A stretch of 64,000 nucleotides of DNA. Source: Drosophila miranda. Lineage: Eukaryota > Arthropoda > Insecta > Diptera > Drosophilidae. Shown here piece after piece: positions 25,496-36,208 of this stretch. How positions within the stretch are numbered: position 1 is the first letter of the stretch; every line of letters begins with the position of its first letter. The notes under the pieces were generated by a model. It was not told where the DNA came from, searched no databases, and worked only from the letters and a program-made list of their open reading frames with translations. The stretch covers positions 11,020,001 to 11,084,000 of the forward strand of contig NC_046673.1 in the NCBI RefSeq assembly GCF_003369915.1, written 5' to 3'. A program made the position numbers and the translations under genes.

Positions 25496-28400
25496 AGCCT
25501 TGATCTGATGCACAGAGCAGAGCGCCCACGTTGAAAAATTATGCTCCAAAGAGTCAGAAAATGAAACGAAACGAAACGAAACGTTTTTCTGTATTCCATT
25601 ACGCTGCTCATGTACTTGTCCATATATATGTGCATGTTTGTTTGTGTGTGTGTTTGACTGTCTCTGAATGTGTGTGTGCCCATTGTTTGGCATCGTCGTC
25701 GTCGTTGTCGCCGCGGTCGGTCGTCTCTTAACCTATTCCAAATGAAAAAAGAGCACCTCAGAGAGCGGCACGAACACACACAGGAGGAACATTTCCTGTC
25801 GCCATCGGCCATCGTTTTGGCTCTTTATCTGCTTCTTCTTACCCTTCTTTTCCCCACATTGAACATTTTCTTACGCTGCGGTAACAACAACAACAACAAA
25901 TAACAGCAGCAGCAATCGAAAAACATTAATTTGTTAGGGTTGATTTTTCACCACGTGGTGGCACACGGAGACGGAGGCACACATACACACAACAAAAAAA
26001 TAAAAAATAAAATAAAGTCAAAGAGTCGTAGAAAAGGGCAAAGAATTAGCAAAAGAAAACATAAAACATATAATTAAATAAAGAAGTCATCAGTTTATGG
26101 TTTATTTGTGAGAGGCACAGCTCCTTCGAAGGCACACACCCCAGCGATATGATGGCCATACAGGTTCTTGATTTTTTTTCCCACAGAATTTTCCGTCACC
26201 CATACTCAACCATTTGTCTCCCTCTCTCTCCCTTACAGACTATCCACGTACAAAATGGTGGCGGCGGCGGATGTGAGGTGCAATCGAATGGAGTGACCAC
26301 CAATGGGCACCACCATCATAATCAACACAACAGCCACCACAGCAGCAGCAGCGGCGGAGGCAGTGGCAGCAGTAGCAAACATAAATCCTCCAGCAAGGAC
26401 AAGCACCGTGATAAGGACCGCGAACACAAGAGTTCCAGTTCCAGCTCGTCGAAGGATCACAAAAGCAGCAGTCGGTAAGAGGCAACGGGAGTGCATGCAC
26501 ACCCCATCAAGGAATCATACTCAAAAATCTATACCTCTGTCTCCTCCTCTCTCTCTCTCGCTCTCTCTCTGTTATACAGCGACAAGGATAAGCACAAGAG
26601 CAGCAGCAGCAGCAGCTCCTCGTCAAAGCATAGGGACAAGGAGCGCGAGGGTGGCGGCAGCAGCAGCAGCACCAGCAATTCGCACCGCAGCAGCTCATCG
26701 TCCAGTCACCGGGACAAAGATGGAAGCAGCAGCAGCAGCAAGCACAAGTCGTCATCATCATCGTCTTCTGGGCACCACAAGAGCTCGTCCCGCGATAAGG
26801 AGCGACGGGACAAGGATAAGGATCATCGCAGCAGCAGCAGCAGCTCCTCGAGCCGCGACAAGCATCGCGATCGCGATCACAAATCCTCATCTTCGTCGTC
26901 AAGCTCCCGTGATAAGGAGCGCAGTCACAAAAGCTCCTCGTCCTCCTCATCGAAGAGCAAACATTCCAGTTCGCGTCACAGCTCCTCCTCACAGTCGAAG
27001 GATCCTTCCTATGATGGTGTGTTCGTAAAGCCGGAGCCCGTCTCACAGCCAGCGCATGACCACATCAACCACACAGCAGATCTCTTCCATCTGCAGCACC
27101 AGCAACATCAACAGCAGCAGCATCAGCAGCTGCTGGATGTCCCCGATTCTGCACTCTGCAATGGCCTTAGCAGCGGCAGCAGCAGCGGCGACCTCGGTGG
27201 CCATGTCCCTGGCAGCGGCGTCGGTGGCGGTGTCTATAAAAACGGATACGAGGAGAATGTTATGGTTATCAAAAAGGAGGATGAGAGCTTCAATCTGTCG
27301 CAGGCGAGCTCCTGTGACTACTCCATGTCCCAGTTCCGAGCCGATGAGCCACCGTTCACAGTCAAGCATGAGGATAGTACCTACAACGAGGAAGATAGTA
27401 CCATGAACGATAACGATAACGATGAGGATGAGGAGATGGCCGTCGACGAAGATGCCGACGATGACGAGGAGGATGTACCCCTGGCCATGCGCAAGCGCAA
27501 GCAGGAGGCACCCGATCACAGCCAGAGCCACAGCCACAGCAGCAGCCACAGGGCCCACCATGATGGTAACGATGACGATGATGACATTCCCCTGCTGGCG
27601 CGCAAGAAGGTCAAAAAGGAGCACAAAGAGAAGTCCAACAAAAAGAAGCGTATCAAAGAGGAGACCGACGACGATTACGGCAGCAGCAAGCACAAAAAAA
27701 AGAAAATCAAGAAGGTAAGTCCCTGATCCGACCCAACCCAGCCTGGTGCGTTTCCGCCCCGCCCCCTTTGAGCCATGGTGTCTCTCATCCCACACACACA
27801 TTCCCATTCACAGGAGTCTTCCGAGATCAAGACCGAAGTTGTGTCTCCCACCAAGCGCAAGGGTGCCAAGGAGGAGGAGGAAGAGGTGTGGAGATGGTAA
27901 GCTATAAGCAATTCCTTGAGTATCTTTTGTTTTTTGGCCATCTGTGTGTGGATCATCCATCCAACACCCATCACCCATTTGCATCGTCCGCCCTGGGTCC
28001 ATCTCTGATCTCCGGTCTGGTCTGGTCTGGTCTGCTGCCCACGCAGTCGCTTTCGCATACGAAATTCCCCGTTTGAATCGTTGACGTGTGCACGCACACA
28101 CGCCACACACAACATCCATGTGTCTGCTGTCTGCTGTGCGCGCACACATGTGCCTGGCCTGCCGACTGCCGAAGTTTGAATGTCACTGACCTACATTTTG
28201 AAAGTCACAAAAGCAGGCAAGAACAACAACACTAAAACTCAGTATGTTCCAGAAGTCTGTTTACCTTCGTCTCGGCGTAGTTACACGCTCTTTTGGCTGT
28301 GTGTGTGTGTTCGTGTGACTGCCTGAGCGAGCAATTACTGTATTTTTGTTCGACACTGCCAAACATTCGCTGCGCAACGCGTGCGCCTTGCTATCAGCTG

Positions 28401-30754
28401 TTCGCTGGCCTCACCCCCCCCTCCCCCACAAACACTTCGTAAACCACTTTTGAGGTTATGTCAGCAGCTGCTGCTGCCTTGCTGCTTTGCGTAATGTGAA
28501 AAAAAAAGAAAAACAAAGCAAAAGCATCAACCGACAGCAAACGACGACAAGCGCTGCGCTAAATGGCAACTGCTCTGTCGCCGCTGTGCCGGTGTCTATG
28601 GGGAAAACAAAAATCGTATTTTATTTTGCAAGATCAGCGTTTGGCAGTCTCTTTTTGCGCCGCTGCCGCCAAGAGGCGCTTGCCGCGAAAGCGGCAATCA
28701 GCGACAGGCTCCTCCACGGGCCAACAGGGAACCATCAAATGGTTATTTACTTAGACAAAGTACAGACTGAAGGCAACAATAATCTAATATCGAATCGCAC
28801 AATGTGTTCCATTCCAGGTGGGAGGAGGAGAAGCGCGAAGATGGCGTCAAATGGTCAACGCTGGAGCATAAGGGACCGGTATTTGCACCGCCGTACGAAC
28901 GTGTGCCTCGCAATGTGCGCTTCTTCTATGACGGGCGACCGTTGGATCTGTCCGAGGAGACGGAGGAGGCGGCCACCTTCTATGCGAAGATGTTGAATCA
29001 TGATTACTGCACCAAGGATATATTCAACAATAACTTCTTCAAGGACTTCCGCAAGTCGATGACGTCCAAGGAGAAGGAGATAATCAAAGACTTCCGCAAA
29101 TGCAATTTCCAAGAGATGCACGAATACTTCCAGGCCGAGTCCGAGAAACGTAAGCAAGCGACCAAGGAGGAGAAGCTGGCCAAAAAGAACGAGAACGAGG
29201 CCCTGATCAAGGAGTATGGCTTCTGTATGATCGATGGCCATAAGGAAAAGATCGGTAACTTTCGTTTGGAGCCTCCAGGACTGTTTCGCGGTCGTGGCGA
29301 ACATCCAAAGATGGGGATGATCAAGCGCCGCATCGGCGCCTCTGACGTTTCGATCAACTGTGGAAAGGAGTCAAAAGTGCCCCCACCGCCGCCTGGCTCG
29401 CGATGGAAGGAGGTGCGACACGACAATACCGTCACCTGGCTGGCGTCCTGGATCGAGAATGTCCAGGGACAGGTCAAGTACATTATGCTGAATCCCTCGT
29501 CAAAGCTGAAGGGCGAGAAGGATCACATCAAATACGAGACGGCGCGCCGATTGGACAAGTCCATTGATAAGATTCGTGCCACCTATCGCGACGAATGGAA
29601 ATCGAAGGAGATGCGTGTGCGACAGCGGGCCGTGGCCCTGTACTTCATCGACAAGCTGGCGCTGAGAGCGGGCAACGAGAAGGACGAGGATCAGGCGGAC
29701 ACCGTTGGCTGCTGTTCGCTGCGCGTCGAGCACGTTCAGCTGCACAAGGAGCTGAACGACAAGGAGAATGTGGTCGTGTTCGACTTCCCCGGCAAGGATT
29801 CCATACGCTATTACAACGAGGTCGAGGTGGAGAAGCGCGTCTTCAAGAACCTCGAGCTTTTCATGGAGCACAAGAAGGAGGGCGACGATCTATTCGATCG
29901 CCTCAATACCCAAGTTCTGAACGAGCATCTCAAGGAGCTGATGGACGGTAAGCCCAATGTCTGAAAAGAGCAATCCTTCAACTTCCGTTTTCCCCTCCCC
30001 CCAACCCCCACACTAATCCTCTGTGTGTGCCTCTCCCTCTCCTCCCATCAAACAGGACTCACGGCCAAGGTGTTCCGCACATATAACGCATCGAAAACGC
30101 TCCAAAACCAACTGGATTTGCTCACCGATCCGAGTGCGACGGTGCCAGAGAAATTGCTCACCTACAATCGGGCCAATCGTGCCGTTGCCATTCTGTGTAA
30201 CCATCAGCGCTCCGTGCCGAAGGGCCATCAAAAGTCCATGGAGAATCTAAAGGAGAAAATACGCGCCAAGCGCGATGCCATCGATGATTGCGAGTCCGAA
30301 TACCATGTGAGTAGAGTCGCGCGATCGATTTTATATTTGAGAAATGAAAAAACTTCAACTGTTGGATGTTGTCTAGGATTTGAAAAAGGCTGCCAAGCGC
30401 GGCTCGGTCAAGGAGAAGGTGAATGCCGACAAGAAGGGCAAGCAGCTGGAGCGTCTGAAGGACCAGCTTAAGAAATTGGAACTACAAGAGACTGATAGAG
30501 ACGAGAATAAGACCATTGCCCTGGGCACATCTAAACTAAATTATCTCGATCCACGCATATCGGTGGCTTGGTAAGTGCTGTCTGCCGCTTTGCTCTGTTT
30601 GCCCGCCCCAAAACTAAATAAACTAAATGCCTTCGTTCTTCGTTTCTGCAGGTGTAAAAAGAATGGAGTACCGATCGAGAAGATCTTTAACAAAACGCAA
30701 AGAACCAAATTTCTGTGGGCCGTGCACATGGCCGATGAGAATTATCGTTTTTAA
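24501..30754 (+). CDS. Top1: DNA topoisomerase I (type IB)
   Basis: Nuclear type IB topoisomerase that relaxes supercoils by reversible single-strand cleavage through a 3'-phosphotyrosine. I infer eight coding exons: 24501-24527, 26239-26474, 26580-27714, 27814-27896, 28818-29947, 30056-30306, 30377-30570 and 30652-30754. Together they total 3,159 nt, or 1,052 aa, and all junctions are GT-AG and in frame. The N-terminal ~430 residues are a Ser/Lys/Asp/His low-complexity tail, then an acidic and basic NLS-like stretch. The core starts at VWRWWEEEK and includes FAPPYE. Catalytic residues are all present: Arg in [19 protein letters not shown], Lys in GKDSIRYY, Arg in KVFRTYNAS, His in ILCNHQR, and the active Tyr (about residue 1010) in [11 protein letters not shown]. 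The protein is longer than the human one because of the tail. Start chosen: ATG in GCAAAATG context, directly before a short first coding exon. Confidence 0.97.
25467..25494. repeat. GT dinucleotide microsatellite in Top1 intron 1
   Basis: An almost perfect TG run lies within the 1.7-kb first Top1 intron (24528-26238). The intron also carries GAGA tracts near 24885-24930 and GTGTGGCCACAC palindromes near 24968 and 25189. Confidence 0.9.
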
Positions 30755-33456
30755 ATATATACTTCTCCTCCGAATATCCACACATACCCACACCCACACC
30801 CACACCACCTACTCACACACACTACACACACACATATGCATAGACAGTGCAGGATAAGGATAACACCCTAGCCAAAACCATGCCCACCAGGGACACCAGG
30901 AACACTAGGAGCACGCCACAACAGGACGGCACAAGGGACAACCGGAACGGACACGGGTGTTTTATGCAAACTGTAATGCATATTGATGGGTATCCTGTCC
31001 AGGCTAATCCGTATCCGGGGATGTGTTTGGTGTTTCGTCTGTTTGCCCCCCTCCCCCATCCCTGGTTATTTTTTTATTTCAAAAAGTGCGCCACTCCGCT
31101 GAAGTTTAACTTGCGAATCGTCGTACACTAACACTAACCCACACACACACACACACACACAGACAGACACACGAGCTCACACTTTTATATAGATATACTA
31201 CATATATATATGCTATATATATGGTATGTGCATGTGGGCGTATTCGATAATCAGAAAAAAAAACAACAAAAAACTTAATTTAAAAGCGAACTTTTTGTAA
31301 ATGGATGACAACATTCGGTCGTCATTCGGTGTCGTCTGCTGTCTTATAACAAACAAACAAAAAAAAAAGCAAAAGAACATAATTTTTCTATGTTAAGCCT
31401 TTAAAAAAAATAAACTTTTTTTTGAAATAGGTCTTCAGCGTACGCATAATTAATATATTATTTAAATTTTATCAATATGCATTAAGATAATCACATATAT
31501 GATAAAATTAAACAATTACAAGTTTTTTTATGTTTACCTATAGTTGATTTTTGTTTAGCAAAAGAAATGTCCTTTTTCACTATTAAATATAAACGATTCG
31601 ATTACGATTCATACGGACTACGACCAGTTCGACAGAGGGAGAGAGAGACACAGAAATAGAGAGAGAGAGCGCGAGAGGGAAAGAGGAGAGCCGTGTAGCC
31701 CAAAACATTTTAGCATAGCATAATTTATTCAATTGAAAATGAAACAAAAACTACAAAAAAAAAGAAGTTCTCGTGAGCAAGAAATCCAAGAAAACAAATT
31801 GTATCGATAATTAATCAGTTCAACGGTGCGCCAATCATCGTTGATTGATTCAATGGAATGCACCGATTATTTTGTACCTTAATCATTTTAGTAAAAAAAG
31901 AAAACAAAAAAAAAACACTGTAATAAACGAAAGAACAATTCTTTTGCAAAACAAAATTTTAATATTTTAAGTGAGAACCGAAACTGCTTTACATACACCC
32001 TCGCCCCCACACACGCAAGCACACATACAAGCATGCATAAACATATATTTAGACAGGTTTCAAATACTCTTCTGTTTCGAGAACCAACCCAAAATCAACA
32101 GAGCTCATATTGTATACTTTATAGATCGTTTTTAGCATGTGCAATTAGACGGAGGAAAATATACTTAGAATATTTGAGGTAAAGTGTGAGAAGTAAATCA
32201 AACTTCCAGGGTCAAACAACCATGCCAGTCTCTGACCAGCCCAAAACGCTTGTTCTTTGTTTTTTGAATTTCATATTGAGCGAACCGCTTAGTCCGGTCC
32301 AGCCCGGGCATGGCTGTGCCTTGGCAGCGAGAACACACTTTACCTCGTCCCCCCCCCATCCATCCATCATATGATTTATGATGACGTTTTGTATGAAGTA
32401 CTGTACTGTATTTAAAATTACTCAAAAAAAAAAAACAAAAAATGAATAGAAAGCAGGAGTCGGTCGGCACTTGGGCTGCTGTTGGAGTTTTGGAATCGTT
32501 CTCCTACTCCTTTTGATTGCTTGTGAGCGAGTCCAGGACCGCCCCCCCCCTTTAGCATAAATAAAAAAAGGATTTATATATAGACACACCCACACCACTC
32601 ACACACACATATGATAATTAGTAATTACACATAAAATCAATAGTTTATATGCGTATACTCGTATATTGACAAAAGCAGACACGTGAGAAACGCTTTCAAA
32701 AGGCAAAAACAAAGGAAACACCCCAGCCCCGCCCGCCCCCAATTTGTCTCGTGTAGGCCCTATCCCCTGCCCCAAAAAATACACATAAACATGGCATATT
32801 ACAATATTGATATAAGCAAGCAAAAAACAAAAAATGAGAACATAGAAGAAAAAAACAAAACAAAACAAACCACAAAACTATTTTAAAATAGAAATGCAAA
32901 TAAAACAAAACAATTCAACATAAGTTAATGTAATTGTAATGGAATGATGCAAATATACATACGACAACATATATTTAATTTTAAAAATGAATTCCAATAT
33001 GATTTTTTCACTTTTTGGGGGATGGGGAGAGGTGAGGTCGCATTCTCATTGCGGCTGTCCATGCTTTCGTATGACCTAAATTTTGTGGGAAAGAAGAACC
33101 AAGTTCATGCGCAAACCTACACGCAATGTCCTTGTAATTTTATTATTATTCTGTTATGTACATGTTTAGGTACAAAGAATAAAAAGCAAAACGTAACTCC
33201 CCAGTTTGAATTCCAATTCAAAATTGTATGGCTAACGGTCGGCAGGTTGCTCCGAACTCGATAACAGAGAGGCATCTGAGTCGATAGCCATGCTGACTGA
33301 TCGGCGTTGCCATACATCCCGTTCAAATTTGACTTTTGCGCTAACGAACGCCGTGAAAGAGGCAAAGAAGCGAAAAACTGACGCTCCTCCCACGAAAGAG
33401 AAACCAAACTGCAGTTAAACTGTTCAGCAAGTGCAAAATATTTGTAGCTGGAAATA
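30755..33456. other. Top1 3' UTR and Top1-dah intergenic DNA
   Basis: AT-rich, CA-rich non-coding DNA follows the Top1 stop. AATAAA signals occur at 31409-31414 and 31922-31927, with others near 32895 and 33178, so alternative polyadenylation with a long 3' UTR is possible. No convincing ORF is present. The last ~200 bp contains the dah 5' region with TCGATA-like sites but no perfect DRE. Confidence 0.6.
31409..31414 (+). terminator. candidate Top1 polyadenylation signal
   Basis: AATAAA lies 655 bp downstream of the stop codon and is followed by a T-rich stretch. A second AATAAA is at 31922. Confidence 0.5.
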
Positions 33457-35755
33457 ATGGCGGGTGCTGCGAGTCACACACAATTGTTAAAAATGCGCGC
33501 CAGCGCCGAGGCGGTAGCGTCTCTGGCCGGCAGCAACAAAGGTGCACAAGTGCAACAAGTGGCGTGCAGCAACAACAACAACAGAAGGAACCTATCAGCC
33601 ATTATGGAAAAACTGCAGGTGGACTATGGCAAATACAAATACACGGTATATCGCTGTGCCAGCAAATTTGTGGCCCTGCAAAAGATCTTTCACAGTGAGT
33701 AGCGTAGCAGCAGGATCTCGAATGGATCTTTAACCTTATCTACTCCGCGTGGACAGCCAGCAAAATACCATACAAACTAGTGCTGGCCATATTGGAACGC
33801 CATGGCATGCCGGCCAGCAGTGGCAGCAATCTCAATCTGATGGTGCCACCCTTTCAGTTGACCTCGCTGCTGCACGACATCTACTTTGCCTGCGAGAAGC
33901 TGGGCCACTTCACCAAGACCAGCAGCTACACCCTGGAGACGGCAACTGCCCTGCTGGCGAACTTCTTCTGGAACATCTACGATCCGTGAGTGGTGCAGGA
34001 GTCGGCGTCCGTGATACTCTACTCTACTCTACTCTCTACTCGATTGCAGGCAGCGACGACACTCGATCTCTCTTCTGGAGATCAGGGTTACCTTCCTGCT
34101 GCTGTGCAAACTCTACAGCAGCGAGCACATGGTCGGCGACTTCTTTGGCCTGCTGGCGGAGAGCAGGTCCCAGAGCGTATCGCGGTTTGCCTTCGAGCAG
34201 CTGCTGAACACGCTGAGCAAATTGCTCAGCTATCTCGGGGAGGCCAAGGCCTATGGTCTGCACAATCTGCCGCTAATGATGGAGCAGTGCTTTGCGCGGT
34301 GCTCGCACAATGCCAGTGGATTGGGGGAGCAGCAGTTCCACGGTCTGTGGACTACGACCCAGACACGCTTCCTCATCTACGGCAATCTGTTGGCGCTGAT
34401 CAAGCGCATCGAGGATACCGAGCATTTGATCCACAGCAATCCTTGCGCTGGCTGCCGGCTGGAGCATATCATTGGCATACGTTTCAAGTGCCAGGTGTGC
34501 CGCGATCTGTCGCTTTGTTTGCCCTGCTTTGCGGCCGGCTTTGTGGGTGGCCGGCACGAGGCCTCGCATCGCATGTGCGAGGTGTTTGTGGAGGATCAGC
34601 CGCCCCAGAGCTGGACCCGGTATTTGGCTCGCCTCTGCGGCTGGATTACCCATCCGCAGAAGACGCAGCGTGACAGAGCCGAAGAAGAGGAGCGACGCGG
34701 GTTCTGCAATGCCCAGGAGAGTGCCAGCGGCGGCAGTCTGGGGCAGCCATCCACGGCCCCCGAGCTGGCACCCATACCCGCGGAGACGCGTAGTTTTCGC
34801 TGCAACTCCACCACGAAGCCGCCATTGATGGAGAAGCAGCATCAGCAGCAGCCCCAACCTCAACAGCAGCAGGAGCTCTGTTCGCTGACGGGCTTGGCCA
34901 CAACCGCCAGCCAGGCCTCAAATCGAATGCAATCGATTATTGATCGCCTGCAGCTGCAGAATGTGTGAGTCCTGGCATTCTGTCCCTCTGTTGGGATCTT
35001 TATAGAATTGTTTTTCGATTGCAGGAAACTGGAAACTCAGCTGCAGCTGGTTTCCACAACTTCCAGTGCCCAGATCTCAGAGTTTCTGAGTGCCCATCAG
35101 AGTTTTCTTCTACAGATAATTGAGGATATGCGTCAGCTATCGGTAGGCGTTGTCACGTCCCGACACCCTGGCAAACCATTGATTACTTTTATTGCTTCTC
35201 TTGCAGAGGGCCTCCACAGCTACATCGCCCACAGGGCCGGCCGTTCCTTTGACCAACTCCACTTTCCTTAACTCGAGCACACCCCAGAGACAGCAGATCT
35301 TCGATATGTATGCCCCCGTGGGGGCCAATCTGACACATTCCAGTGCGTACAATGGGTTCTGTCAATCAATCAGTGTATCCTTCAGCCAATTAATTTCCTT
35401 TGCAGTTAACGGAGCCGAACTGAATCGCAGCTATCTGGAGGCCAACAAATCGGACTACTCCTTGAACGACATTAGTCTGTGGTTCGATCAGCGACGTTCA
35501 AGCATACAGAATGGAGGAGCAGCGCCCCTATCGTTGCCCCTGCCACTGGGCGCTCTACTCGAACAGCATCCGGTTAATGGGGATGGCCGTGACACAGAGA
35601 TGGCCAACTTCAAGCTGCTGCTGCACAAGGTCAAGGAGATTGTCGAGGACTCCTATAGCGACAATGCCGAACTGTCGGCTGCCACACAGAATCTGGAGAA
35701 TGTACTCGACAGCATCATCAAGACTGAGGAGCATCAGCGACGCAGCAGCACATGA
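33457..35755 (+). CDS. dah: discontinuous actin hexagon, dystrophin-like protein
   Basis: A dystrophin/dystrobrevin-family protein. In D. melanogaster dah is a membrane-associated protein needed for furrow formation and cortical actin during cellularization. Inferred exons are 33457-33694, 33757-33985, 34050-34964, 35025-35142, 35207-35342 and 35406-35755, giving 661 aa. Residues ~50-285 correspond to the EF-hand-like region of the dystrophin family (IMEKLQ, YRCASKFVALQK). A ZZ zinc finger at ~286-335 shows CAGC, CQVC and CLPC pairs followed by His residues. A Gln-rich linker and C-terminal coiled-coil-prone stretches (RMQSIIDRLQLQNVKLETQ) follow. It lacks the calponin-homology and spectrin-repeat parts of dystrophin, as dah does. 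Recognition rests on family features plus its place next to Top1. Intron 5 (63 nt) has no stop and is in frame, so it could be read through. Confidence 0.85.
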
Positions 35756-35939
35756 AGATACCTTAATTCCTACGATTTATAGTATATATCTATATGTTTA
35801 TATGTTTGTAAGCAAAACGAATCCATCCTGACAAAGATCTAAAGATCTTTATAGACTATAAGCTACTTATGCAATCCCAGAATCCAATGCTTTAATCTAA
35901 CGATCACAATACAACCCACATATCCAAAAAAGTCGCATG

Positions 35940-36180
35940 AATGCCGGCATAATATATCACCTCAAGGAAAGAAAATTGGTAGAGATCGACTACTGTAGAT
36001 TCTGCGAAATGGAGCAGGAAACATCGAAACACATCCTATGTGAATGCCCTGCACTCTATAGAAAAAGATCCTAGCATTTGAGGGGAACAACAGTGCCCGC
36101 TCACAGGATTAACACACAATCCTACTGACCGGTACAAGGGATCTATATATGCAACAAGGCCTTGCAATAAAAATAATAAT
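35940..36180 (+). mobile_element. non-LTR retrotransposon 3' relic (LOA/Bilbo type?)
   Basis: The segment encodes IDYCRFCEMEQETSKHILCE then CPALYRKR and a stop. This is the CxxC-H-C knuckle at the C-terminus of LOA/R1-like ORF2. It is the better-preserved partner of the relic at 11520-11700. Only the element's 3' end is present, lying between dah and the next gene. Confidence 0.65.
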
Positions 36181-36208
36181 ATATATAGTCCATCCCCACC
36201 CCAAAATA

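Noticed and set aside
26507..27807. Long open frames antisense or out of frame to Top1 exon 3 (up to 254 codons)
   Set aside because: They are shadows of Ser-codon-rich Top1 coding sequence (Cys, Leu, Val runs) with no independent splice or promoter evidence.
28487..28996. ORF spanning the end of Top1 intron 4 and start of exon 5
   Set aside because: It crosses a good acceptor (28817) and is out of frame with the topoisomerase core.
33990..34673. 227-codon ORF overlapping dah exon 3
   Set aside because: Alternate frame of dah; the ZZ-finger frame has the family motifs and matching splice phases.
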